A DNA stretch of 64,000 bases from Apostichopus japonicus. Taxonomy: Eukaryota > Echinodermata > Holothuroidea > Aspidochirotida > Stichopodidae. The DNA lies in contig NC_092565.1 of assembly GCF_037975245.1 (NCBI RefSeq), forward strand, positions 23,745,999 to 23,809,998, read 5' to 3'. The notes below the pieces were generated by a model, which made no database searches, was not told the DNA's origin, and saw nothing but the letters and a program-made list of their open reading frames with translations. Positions 48,036 through 59,855 of the stretch are shown one piece after another; the first letter of the stretch is position 1; every line of letters begins with the position of its first letter. The translations under genes were made by a program, and so were the position numbers.

Positions 48036-51000
48036 TAATAATGACCTTTAATTAACCCCGATTTGATACATTTGCTTCCGACCTCTTCAAGTTTAAGATG
48101 GACGGAGCAATACTCACTACGTGCTGTGACCAGGGTAAAGTTTGCAGTTAGGTCGGTTCCCATCAAGCAAACAACTCACATCTTTGGAGATAAGTGACCA
48201 GTATGATCTTAGGGAATTAAGTTAACATTATGCTAGACTTGTATTTGGACGCCCGTCACATTCGTTATCATTATGTGGAGCAGTAGTAAACAAACTCGTC
48301 CAGTTATGTTTGTTATTTCTATTGTACGTTTGAAGTAGTTAGCCTGGGTATGACTACCGGTGTATTAACACACCCGAATTACTAGATTGGTTATAAATTC
48401 CTTCTTGTTTTTTCTTTTCTTTTTCTTTCTGTTTGTAGCCTCCAATATGCTAGAATCTCAAGCAATGGTCACTCACACGCTCAAACTTACACAGGCCGTT
48501 TGGTTGCAAAATCACTATATTCCACTTCTCTATGTATATGGGAATAATCTAGTACCGCCAGGAAAGAAACCTTTGAAATCCCTATCTAATTCATCCATTT
48601 TCTAAAATGTATTTATTTATTTACAGTCAAGTCTGGTACTCTTTTTTAAGCCCCCAATTCTCTTGTATCGGGAATGTGACCACGTGATCATGACCGTGGT
48701 TCTCGTATGACCCGAACCGGGAAATACTATCCCTGAATATAAAGTAAAGTGAACATGCGCCGAAGACAAGAGGTGAACCATTTTCTGGAAAAATTCATAA
48801 ATGACCCAACGGAGTAATTTGTTTTGACATATTCTTGGAGAACGTCATCGTGATTTCTATTTTTATCTTACAAGGCATAATTCAATATCAGATCGCGTGA
48901 AAATATAGGGAGGGTTACATGTGACTTTTAATGCATTAGAGAAATTCTTGCTAAAGGTGTTCATGTTACTCAGAGACATCAATCGAAAGGGTTGGTTCAC
49001 CATGCTAACATTGCCAGTCTTTTCGTTTAACATCTAATTGGTCATGGTTTGGAAATTTGCAAATGCAAACAAGGAGACGATAGGCTAAATCATCAGCTAT
49101 CATGAGATATGTCAGTTGAAAGCTTTGTATCTGTATGCATTTAGTAGGCTTGAAAAGTGACAAATTTAATGTTTAAGTCAATGAAGTAGTTAATTGTGGT
49201 ACAACACCTACAATGACACGATTTTATCGAAAAAAAACCCAAACAATATCGTGCTTGCCACGATCTTCGCTAAAATCCAAGAAGCAAGAATGCATTGAGC
49301 CATTTACACAACAGTGACTTCTTCAAATAGAGGGCACGAGAGTCGCACGCAGCCACAGGAGTTAAAAAAAAAACTTGAAAATTGAAAGATGAGAATTTCA
49401 GACCACATCTCGAGATTCTGAGGTGTCACTGATGACTTTACAAGCTGTTGCTGTCATCACCAACCTGTTACGACAAGTAGTTCGTTCAGCTATTGTGCTT
49501 TTTGACGGTTTGAACCTTGCAGGCAAATAGTTCGGATTGTTTGCCTTGATTAAACTTTATCGTGGGAAATATTGGCCAACAACGATGAAAAGTGTCTTGA
49601 TCTTTCTTCATTTCCTTGTAACTTTTGGCATAATATTCACAAAACAGATCTATGAAGAACATCGCAGTTGCTGAGCTTACAGACAGTATTCCTGTTGAAT
49701 CCGTTGTGCCAATCTGAAAGTGAGATGCTGTGTAAGTTTATTTCTGTAAAAGCTGTAATATATATATATATATATATATACATACATACATTTCTGTCTA
49801 TATATATATATATATATATTCTTTATATATTCTATATATATACTGTATATATATACTATATATATATTCAACTTGACTTTCCAAACTTCTCCCAAAACCA
49901 CACCCCCCCCCCTGTCAACGAAATGACTGCCTTGTTAATTAAGAGTTATGCCAACTCGTCTTTCCTCCTCTCCCCCGCCCCCTTCCCCATAACACCGTGT
50001 CCAGACATTGCTTCATCCATCGTTCTATGACGATTTGATAACATAACCGAATTGGCATCTCGAAGGAGGAGATAGGAAAGAGGGTGTGGTAAGGAGTAAT
50101 AATTTCCCCACCTCCACCCCCACCCCACCCCCTCCCAAAAAATAATAAACTCCAAAATTATAAGAATAAGAAGACGTAGATTCTAGAACTATCTCTCATG
50201 TTCTCTGTCGAGTCTAGTATGCAAATTTCTAGTTTTCCACGGTTTGTATACCCTGAGTTCTTAAGGCCTATACTGCTCTTCTTTAGGATATTGCTCTGCA
50301 GGGAGAGAACAATTATACGGGAGGAATGATGAAATTTCGCCTTAAGAGACTTAAAAATCAGTGGGCAAACAAGCGGTTCCCCATTAACTCATACTTTCGG
50401 TCTCTCAGTATTCTCCTGTATATTTGACGATAGTTCCTAACTATTTTAATATACCCGTAAGGCAATCGACAGACACAAATCGTAAAGGTTTTATCGTGTA
50501 AACATCCACCGTATTATTTTACTATAGGTCTATCAATTTAATTGTATTCTGCAGCCTTATAGTACGTGACCACTGGCAATATGATTAATTACGAAGACAC
50601 ATTACTCAATCATTTTTACATTAATAAATATTATATGCATGTTTGACACTTTTTCTCCGGATGACTAACTTTATTCTGTGGCTCCGTGTGTCGGAAACTT
50701 TTCTATAATTAGGCCTCTATAGTTGGCGTTAAAAAGGTGAAATGGATGAAATTAAGATGATTGCACGTACATTTCGAAGAATACTATATCAAAATAATTA
50801 CTGAAATGTTAGCAGCCTGTAACATAAACTCCCAGACGTGCAAATAGCATAAATATACGAATAAAGGAGCTATATACAGACATATTACACGCCACGTATA
50901 GGATAATAACAATAATTTTCATTTTCATTTTATTTATTTGTTTTTCACAACATGCATTTAAACGTTTACAAATAACAAGTAACAATAAGTAGTAGTGGAT

Positions 51001-53223
51001 AATACATGAAGTGAAGGAAGCGGAACAAAAAACCCCTTGCGGACTTGACGGGGTGCTTCGCTCCCTAAAATAAAGAGAAAGAGACCAATCAAAGTACAAC
51101 AAAGCAAAATACACAATTTCAAACAATAGGACAAAAAGACCATAACAAAACAATAACACCCCCCCCCCCGCAAAAAAAAAAAAAAACAATCCAGTGCATC
51201 TGAACACCTGAGTTTGTCCATACAACAAGTTGGAGTCTTTCAGTTACTTGTCAAGAGTTTTCGGCTCCTACGATCACAGACGACGGATAACAAAAATATC
51301 CGAGAAATAATATATACCAGACGTTGACCAAATACTACAGGGTGTCACAAATTCACAAATTAACGCGTTTCACAAATTGATCATGAAATGTCGCCCTCAT
51401 ACATGCTTGTAGGTGACAAAACATGTTGATGTCAACTGCTGATACTAATTGCCTATATACCGGTTGTAACATATTATTGTTCATATTTTACATAGATATA
51501 TGACGATATATAAACTTAGGCTACTATTAATACTTTTCAGGCACATTTGCACAAATATCATGTTTAAAAAGAGAAAAATAATACTTCAAATATTGCTAGG
51601 CTATACGGGTGTTCGTGACGTGTTAATATCGATGCTAGACTGATATTGATATCAACACATATTTAATGTTTATCATAGCGGTTATCAAAACCGAAAGATA
51701 ATACTAATGGGTGGCAGGCTTGGAGTACAACATTATGAGTATCGGAGTACAATTCCCATTGACATGAGTACGAGAGCGAGTACAGACCTTAACGTCAAAC
51801 GGTATGGTTACTATAGTCTTGTACTTATATGGTGCATATGACTATGATTAAGTGGGCAAGTCACAAAGTTACCTCAATACTTCCAAACAAAATGGATTCA
51901 GTACCACGCATTCCAGTGTATTTGATATGTTTGCAACAAAAGAGCACAATGTTTTGATTTTATTCTCTTGATATTTTTCAACAGAAAGGCCATATTAATT
52001 AAAGTTGTACATTTTACATATAAAAGTTTAAAAAATGGCTCCGTCGCACCTGCTTATATATGATTATTTCTCGTTAAATTGATAACAAAATTAAATTTTC
52101 AGTCGATTAAATTAATACAGAATCCACATTTTCTGAAATAGGACGGAGAGACAGAAATTATTCATTACTACTGTATGACGTCACGAATCCCCATAAGGGA
52201 ATTGAGAAGAGCGACATCGTCACTAAGCACGCACCTAACATGCAACTTCGAAGATTTTTCTCAATCTATATGTAAATTTTAATGGTATTTGGATAAATAT
52301 AGCCATATAAAATCAATTTGTATCAATCTATGATTTTCGCTGTCAAATGTCGCTGTTTTGGTTGACTTATAATGACTTCGATGTATCGTGAGTGTAATGA
52401 CGTGGAATGATTCTAATCTTAGACAATGTACTGCTTCTTGTCAGACACTCAACAACAATGATTAGAAACAGAAATGCGAGGTTTCTTTCTTTCTTTTGCT
52501 ATTTTAAAGGATTTATTTGTGAGTTGGTTGAGTAATTAAGCTTTTAATTCAGGAATAGAATATTTCCAGCCACTCCCGCCCCGCCCACCCCCTGGGTGCT
52601 TTTTCAGGCTCTAATTTATCATTTGTGTTTGTGTTTCTTGAGAGCATGGGTGTGTGCGTTGGTGTGTCTTTAAGGATACTTGTAATTCCCTCTAGATAAT
52701 GCAGATTATCAAAGGTTAACAATCTCGCGCGGCTCTTTTAATAATAACAAAACAAATAAAAAAAACCTTTTAATTATGGAAAATCTTGTCATCATGATCG
52801 AGTCATGACATTTTAACGAAAGTGTAATTAACACACCCCCTGCATTAGGCCTAGCCTATAGTATCCTCCCTCTGTACGAATTCCTTTTCCTGACAACCTA
52901 CCTACGCTGAAACATTGTGAGGTCATTGCTCCCTTCCTCTCTGGAATACTCACAGGCTATAATACAAGACGAACTTCACAAATGAAGACGGACACATGCA
53001 TCAGCGCCTGCTCCTTTAAAGGGGGCACAAACAGAAACATCAATATTTCTAGCTTATATGACAAAGACACATAGAGATATTTGTGAAGAACAAACCCACC
53101 CAAATAGCGCCTCAAACTTTGATTCCGTTTGGGAGTTATCCGTGTTGAAATTTTGTTTGTCCGGGAGCTGTAAATCTGTGATCATGTCATACATAGTGAC
53201 GCTAGAATTTTGAGCCGTTATAC
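48036..53223. other. No gene recognised
   Basis: AT-rich sequence with a TA block, C-rich tracts at 49903-49914 and 50105-50135, and a C-run followed by poly-A at 51161-51186. A TGACGTCA lies at 52176-52183. The 139-codon minus-strand frame at 50809-51228 is low-complexity hydrophobic and lacks motifs. Confidence 0.5.
49758..49866. repeat. TA-rich simple repeat
   Basis: Two (TA)n tracts separated by CATACATACATTTCTGTC, then CTATATA/TATATTC units. Confidence 0.95.
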
Positions 53224-53665
53224 CAGGGGTTCCCTTATAACTGGGTGCATAAACCCCCAGGGGTGCGTGAGTCCATCCCAGGGGGTTCGTGAGACATTTC
53301 TGAAAGTCAAAACTGTAGTATTTTTTGGTAGAACTAAAATCTGATATATCATATAATTTAGTAATGTACAAAAGTCGTACCTATCGACAAATTCTTCTCG
53401 CGTTCCATACGCATAATGTTGCCATGGTAGAACCGTATTCCGTGCATGTGATAAAAAAAAACAGGAGCATCCGTCTCATCTTGTGTGATGGGTGATACAA
53501 TTCGTGATCTGATCTTGAAGTTTCCAAATAAATATTTGTTCATCTCTTGTTTGCTTTCATTACAATATTACACTGATCTTTTACGAAAAGTTAGGGGTTG
53601 AGGACATCTCTGACATCCACTGGGGATTCGTGGGGGGGGGGGGGGGTAAAGTTAGGGAAACCCTG
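53224..53665 (+). mobile_element. Non-autonomous hAT-like DNA transposon
   Basis: The element begins CAGGGGTTCCCTTA and ends TTAGGGAAACCCTG, imperfect inverted ends of hAT type. Flanks carry an 8-bp direct repeat with one mismatch: CGTTATAC (53216-53223) and CCTTATAC (53666-53673). It is 442 bp without a transposase frame. The left end has GGGTGCGTGAG/GGGTTCGTGAG repeats, and the right end a run of about 15 G at 53632-53646. It is similar in size to the element at 10.3 kb, but the interior sequences differ. Confidence 0.85.
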
Positions 53666-53673
53666 CCTTATAC

Positions 53674-56600
53674 TGTACCTTCTGTTCGTTTTTAAGTTCT
53701 CATAATATTTTCAAGGTATATTGTTGACACTGAAATCAATGTCATGATTGGGCCATGTTAACTACGGGGCTCAGTATTTTAGATTCAGAAAGTTCCAAGA
53801 CCCGTCTGCATAACAAGGGATAAACATTGTAATAAATGAAAAAAAACATACGAAAATGAGGTAACTGTGGCTCGATAACGTCATACTTAGACTGGACCAA
53901 GGCTTCATCCCTTAAACCATTAAAAGAGTGATATCTCCCAAATGGAATCATATATTTCTTAGCTGTTTGGGTGAGTTTGTTCATGACAGTATATAGACCA
54001 TGTACCGATTGGGTATGTGTCTCCTTAAAGCAGTTTGACCATGGCGACATTATACCCAAGGTATTACTTCCATGGTTAGACTATATAGAAGACTATTGGA
54101 GACATATTCGGAGTGTCACAGCACTCGCTTCACGTCGAGTAGGGCCGTTTGGCTCCTTTTCGTGAGTTATTAGGTCAAGTTAGGTCAGAAAACGTCAAAA
54201 ACGAAAAGTCTCGTGACACACATGATAGAGCGAACGCCATACATGGACCGTAGGGCGACACGAATGAATTTTAAGTGTTACTTGGCTATGGTAAAGGCAG
54301 TCGACTGTTTAATGTGTGCTATGTTGTTATAGTCTAGGATGGTAGGATTTTGTGGGTGCTGGTTCCTTCTAGTATAATCGTAGATCGACTACTTTGATAT
54401 CACGTTACATATACACTTAGACAAAGAAACTCTTCAAACCCATTCCGCAATCAACAATTTATCAAAATTTTATGAGTTGGTAATTACAGCAACCATTCGC
54501 CTATACGGTGATGCCTGGCTGCCAAAAAGGACATATCCATTGATATAATAACACAACCTTTAAGTTTTAGTTTGGTTTCAAAACTAATATGAACTTTGAA
54601 CAAGTTTGTAGACAAAGTAAGTCAAGTCAGTCAAACCTTACATCTTGTCATGGAAAAGCTTTACAATAATATGACCTGTGAAAATAGCCTGTACAAACTC
54701 TGTAACTTTTCTCTTAACTATTTCTGTTAAGTCTATATATATAGAACTACCTCTGGACTGCTGCATGGTGTTGATATTCAGTACCTGAAATTAAAGTGTC
54801 CAGGGATGTGTGTGGTCAAAGGTCGACAATAATATACAACAATAATATTTGACTTAGCGTTTGTTTGTGATCTTATGTTAATGACAGCTATAAAACGGGT
54901 GATGCCTGGATAAAATTCATTTCTATTTGTTAATTCTTGGTTCAAAGAACTGCAGTTTTGATCTTTGGAACTCAGCAACACAATAGATCGATCACCAGTT
55001 CGAGAAGATTGTGAGTGGTAACAAAGAACAAAGAGATATGCCTGGCACATTGGGCCGTTTGCCAGCATTGTTTACTGTTTTATTGCTCTGTTTTCATTCG
55101 TTCTTTCTCTTTTAGTGTCAAGCCCTGAAAGTACACAATGTTATATATACCTTATATACATATTTATATACATATATAAAGGTCCTATATGACATTTAAC
55201 GTACATATACCAATGTAAGCCTCAAGGTTATATACACTGATCAATGCACGCAAGGTTTCGTCTGAACACTTCAATCTCTTATCATATCACTCAATGATTC
55301 ATAAACTGATCAGTCAAAACAGTATAAATGTAGGTCGAGGCAGCAGACGGTAGATTTAACAGAAAATGAATACTTGAATATGAAAAGATCATGTCAATCA
55401 GCAGACGCAAACAAACCAGTGTTTGAAGAGTAAAAGATGAAATAGTAAAGTTAAACTTGTCTCCTCAAAATAGTCTGTATATGTCGGTATACTACAGAAG
55501 ATATGCATGATGGTACCAGTATTTCATCACGAAACTGTAACTTCAAAAATAATAAGTCTACTTTCTGCCAAATTTGTTGCCTTTACTTTATTAGTAAATA
55601 ATATATTGATCCGTTCTCATGCTGTGATTTCGTTGATGTTCCTAATTCATATATCAAAATGGTCTATATGTACACATTTTCTCGAACATGATTGTATACT
55701 CAGTATTCATATTCTGATGCATTTCAACATTATTTTGAGGCGCAACAAAAAAATTCAAGAAGCTGTACAGCTAATATATCACCCTTGTTTGCTTTAAGTT
55801 CACTTTTGTGTAAAACGCATAAATAAACTTCATATGGACATATCTTGACATCTGGCATAGGGATTGTAATAAAAATTTCGGAAGGATGCTTCGATTATAT
55901 GTGTATTCTTCCTTTACATGCCAAACATGAATTATCATCTTAATTAACCTTTGAACTATGGCTATAATATGATTGATCATACAGCAGTCTAATATTTGAA
56001 TGTATAGCCTTCATTATTGCCATAGATTACCTTTTAACTCATTATCGTTACATACGGAATGTATATGTTCTCTCATCATCACCTGCCTCTCTCTCTGGTC
56101 AAACTGTTCGCTCCACTAATTCCCGCTGGTATATACATTTGTATAGCGTCAATTTGTGTTGCACCAGTTGTCAACTGTTGCGTCACTTTGTGTTACATAT
56201 ACATTACCACTTTCAGTGTCGCGTTTGATATTGGTTTGCTATTGGTATTGGCCACTGTATAAGGATGTCTTAGCCTTTGATTTTCAAGACGTAAGCTTGG
56301 CTATTTACAACGCGACTCTATTACGAATCGCCGTATATATTTACAAACAATTCAATACCAATTGAAATCAAGCAGAAATTAACGTTATTCTATTAATTTC
56401 GGTTATGGGGCTATTTTCAACTGTGTTGTTGCCTACGTAATCACCTCATGTGTTACTGAATATTGGTTTCGTCCCGTCATAAAAAAATAATCCAATTCAG
56501 GACACCCACGTCGAACATTCTCGTAAAACTCAACGTTAATTAAAGTTTTAGAAGTTAATGAGCACTTCTTTTTTCGAAAGAAATTGTTCGTGCATGACAC

Positions 56601-57653
56601 TTATATCATATGTACTAATCACATGCAAAAATAATAATAATAATAACCTTTCAATAATTTCAATTTTTCTTTATATTATTTCAAATGAAAGTTTACTATA
56701 GTCATTGCTACTGAGAGTAGCTATGCTATATTTGACTTCATATCCTATTTTTGTTGAACATATGACCAACTTCAACCCATAAAACTAATTTATTATTTTA
56801 ATTTTGATATACGGTTATATATAGGTTTCGTTGATGTTGTCATATAAACACTTATATGCGTGCTATTTATTTCCACTTTGCTGCCTACGTATATTTTACG
56901 ATTACTGGTGTTTTCCAGGAAAAAGAAACACAAAAATTTCGCCCAAATACACAATCAAAACTAAAAATCGCATTAGAAACTAAAGAAAACAAAAGAATGT
57001 ATAAATATATATATTCAATCGACAAAAGTCTATAGAATACATAATCTCAATGTTATTTGCAAGTTTAATCGACTTTTCGCTTCAGGGTAAACCTTTTAAT
57101 ACAGCATGCAAGTTAAATTATTCCTTTCAATGATTTCTGATAGTATAGCAGTCTTGTGTCTCGTGTGAAAAATATAGGATCAAAGAGTAGTTATTACACC
57201 GTACAATCAATATAGCCTACATCTGATTTATGCATGATAGGAATTGTGTCGCCATTCAGACTATAGAACTCAGTGAAAGTAAATTTTCGATAAAATAAAA
57301 AGAAGAATAAAAGAAAGATGTCTGATGAAATAAGTCGTATGATAAAGAAATATGGTAATTATGTTTCGGCCCCTGATATTATGAATCAGAGCTAATAAAT
57401 TGATGTTGGCAAGAGAGAGTGAAGGTTTCACTGTGCCAATGAAATATATGGAACGCCAAAGGTGACAAATAGAATGATCGATGCACATGTATTTATCTGG
57501 TATACAGTCGTATAAGAAAGAAAAAATACTGCAAGAAGGGAAACCATTAGAGCTTCTTAACACACATGGAGAGAGAGGGGAGGGGTGTGGTGGGGGTAGA
57601 ATGTGGGTTATAGGGAATGAGAGGGGCACTATTGGAAGGAGAAAGGAACTTAC
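53674..57653. other. No gene recognised
   Basis: AT-rich sequence including copy B of the dispersed repeat (separate entry). Small frames at 54778-55068 and 55507-55797 carry no motif. A short AAT triplet run lies near 56628-56646. Confidence 0.5.
53920..53990 (+). repeat. Dispersed repeat, copy B
   Basis: Matches 30815-30885: ATATCTCCCAAATGGAAT, then TTTCTTAGCT, then GTTCATGA. Confidence 0.6.
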
Positions 57654-57741
57654 CTGAGAAATGAAATCTGTGTTCAGTAATGAATAATATTGCGAGTTCA
57701 AAGCGTATTCATGGACAACCATGTGAACGTTCGTGGCATAG
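57654..57741 (-). other. Weak exon candidate with good splice signals
   Basis: On the minus strand a pyrimidine-rich tract (CTGTCTTCTTTTTCCGCC...TTAATAG) precedes 88 open bases that end in CAG|GTAAGT (donor at 57653-57648). One frame reads NVHMVVHEYALNSQYYSLL. The family is not recognised. An open stretch just upstream (57829-57963) has a possible donor GTAGGT, but joining the two shifts into a stop, so they do not form a simple gene. Confidence 0.2.
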
Positions 57742-58491
57742 CTATTAACCAATTGGCGGAAAAAGAAGACAGGATGGAAGTTTTTGTAAGGAACCAAAAC
57801 TGGTGGAGACCTTTAACCCTGGACCTACCACATATCGACTCTCATAGGCTTCGTTTCTTTTGAAGATATATTCAAACGAACGGACTAACAAGTTTTCTTT
57901 GACAATCCTACGGTAGGATTTATGATAATCACTTTTTAATATTTCGTCAGTGACTTTCGTCAAAAGCGAAATATTAAATATTCAAACCGCGTTGATGAAG
58001 ACGAGTAAGACATGCCATGAAAACGTTCAGTTATAATCAAGTCTGGCTGCGAGTTTGGTTTCACACACAATCGATCAGTATAGAGTGAACACATTTTCTG
58101 TCTTGTGGTAAGCTATGGCTTGGCATTACGCCGTCGAGATACGACATTTCTTGCAGTACAAACGTAGGCCTATCACTCTCAAGTCTTGTCTGAAATGTCA
58201 TACTTTCCTTCTTATTTTACAATAAGTTTGTCATTTGAGTATATAGAATATGTTCTGGTTGATACTGCAATCGTTGCCATATATGTTTGTAGCGCGTGTC
58301 CTTGAATTTCAAAAATTGTATTTATTTGTCTACTTAGAATGAAATGCAAGCCAAAGATGGCGCTGAAACAAAGCTGCTCCTTCTTATCTCTCCCTCCCAC
58401 CCCATCACACTCCCCCGCTCCTTCCTTGCCCTCCTTGTTTTCCACCCTGACCTCTGTTACAGGCCTTCTTAGTTCTCACAGGACTTGTCCT
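57742..58491. other. No gene recognised
   Basis: Unique sequence with a CT-rich stretch at 58378-58440. Confidence 0.45.
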
Positions 58492-58665
58492 CAGTGGCAT
58501 AGCCACGCGTTTAGGGGGGAAGCAAATATTGGTGTATGTCCCCTCTCTACAGCTCCCCCCTCCCGATTTATTTGTTTGAAGAAAAAATTCTTTAAAAAAA
58601 TATCTGCCTGTCCCCAACAAAAGCATTGCCCCTCCCCCTTAAAAGTCTACCTACGCCCTTTATCA
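58492..58665. mobile_element. Probable degenerate short inverted-repeat element
   Basis: The left end AGTGGCATAGCCACGCG followed by TTTAGGGGGG and the right end CCCCCTTAAAAGTCTACCTACGCCCTT are imperfect reverse complements. They resemble the CAGTGGCGTA-type ends of the element at 15.8 kb. The body is C-rich and A-rich without coding content. Confidence 0.5.
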
Positions 58666-59335
<670 letters not shown>

Positions 59336-59855
59336 GATGATGTGTTGGGATGAGTACACCAGTTTATGGTGTGTTGGGATGAGTACACCAGTATATACAG
59401 TGATGATGTGTTGGGATGAGTGCACCAGTATATATAGTAATGATGTGTTGGGATGAGTACACCAGTATATATAGTGACAATGTGTTGGGATGAGTGCACC
59501 AGTATATATAGTAATGGTACGTTGGGATGAGTACACCAGTATATACGGTGACGATGTGTTGGGATGGGTACACCAGTATATATAGTAATGGTACGTTGGG
59601 ATGAGTACACCAGTATATACAGTGATGATGTGTTGGGATGAGTGCACCAGTATATATAGTGACAATGTGTTGGGATGAGTGCACCAGTATATATAGTAAT
59701 GGTACGTTGGGATGAGTACACCAGTATATACGGTGACGATGTGTTGGGATGGGTACACCAGTATATATAGTAATGGTACGTTGGGATGAGTACACCAGTA
59801 TATACGGTGACGATGTGTTGGGATGAGTACACCAGTATATACATTACTATTTCAT
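59336..59855. repeat. 37-bp minisatellite, about 14 copies
   Basis: The unit ATGATGTGTTGGGATGAGTG plus CACCAGTATATATAGTG is repeated with few variants (ATGGTACG versus ATGATGTG, GCACC versus ACACC). It grows directly out of the neighbouring TA tract, and each unit ends in TATATA. Since 37 is not a multiple of three and no phase has a stop on the minus strand, three long minus-strand frames are open at once; none is a gene. Confidence 0.97.

Noticed and set aside
50809-51228. 139-codon minus-strand hydrophobic frame
   Set aside because: Low-complexity Phe/Leu/Tyr sequence with a poly-C/poly-A stretch at one end and no family resemblance.
53054-53371. 105-codon minus-strand frame
   Set aside because: Runs across the left border of the hAT-like element and is not conserved-looking.
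57270-57797. Longest non-repeat frame, 175 codons, minus strand
   Set aside because: Low-complexity Pro/Ser/Phe/Ile composition, no motif, and a consensus splice donor in its middle; at most a short exon is inside it.
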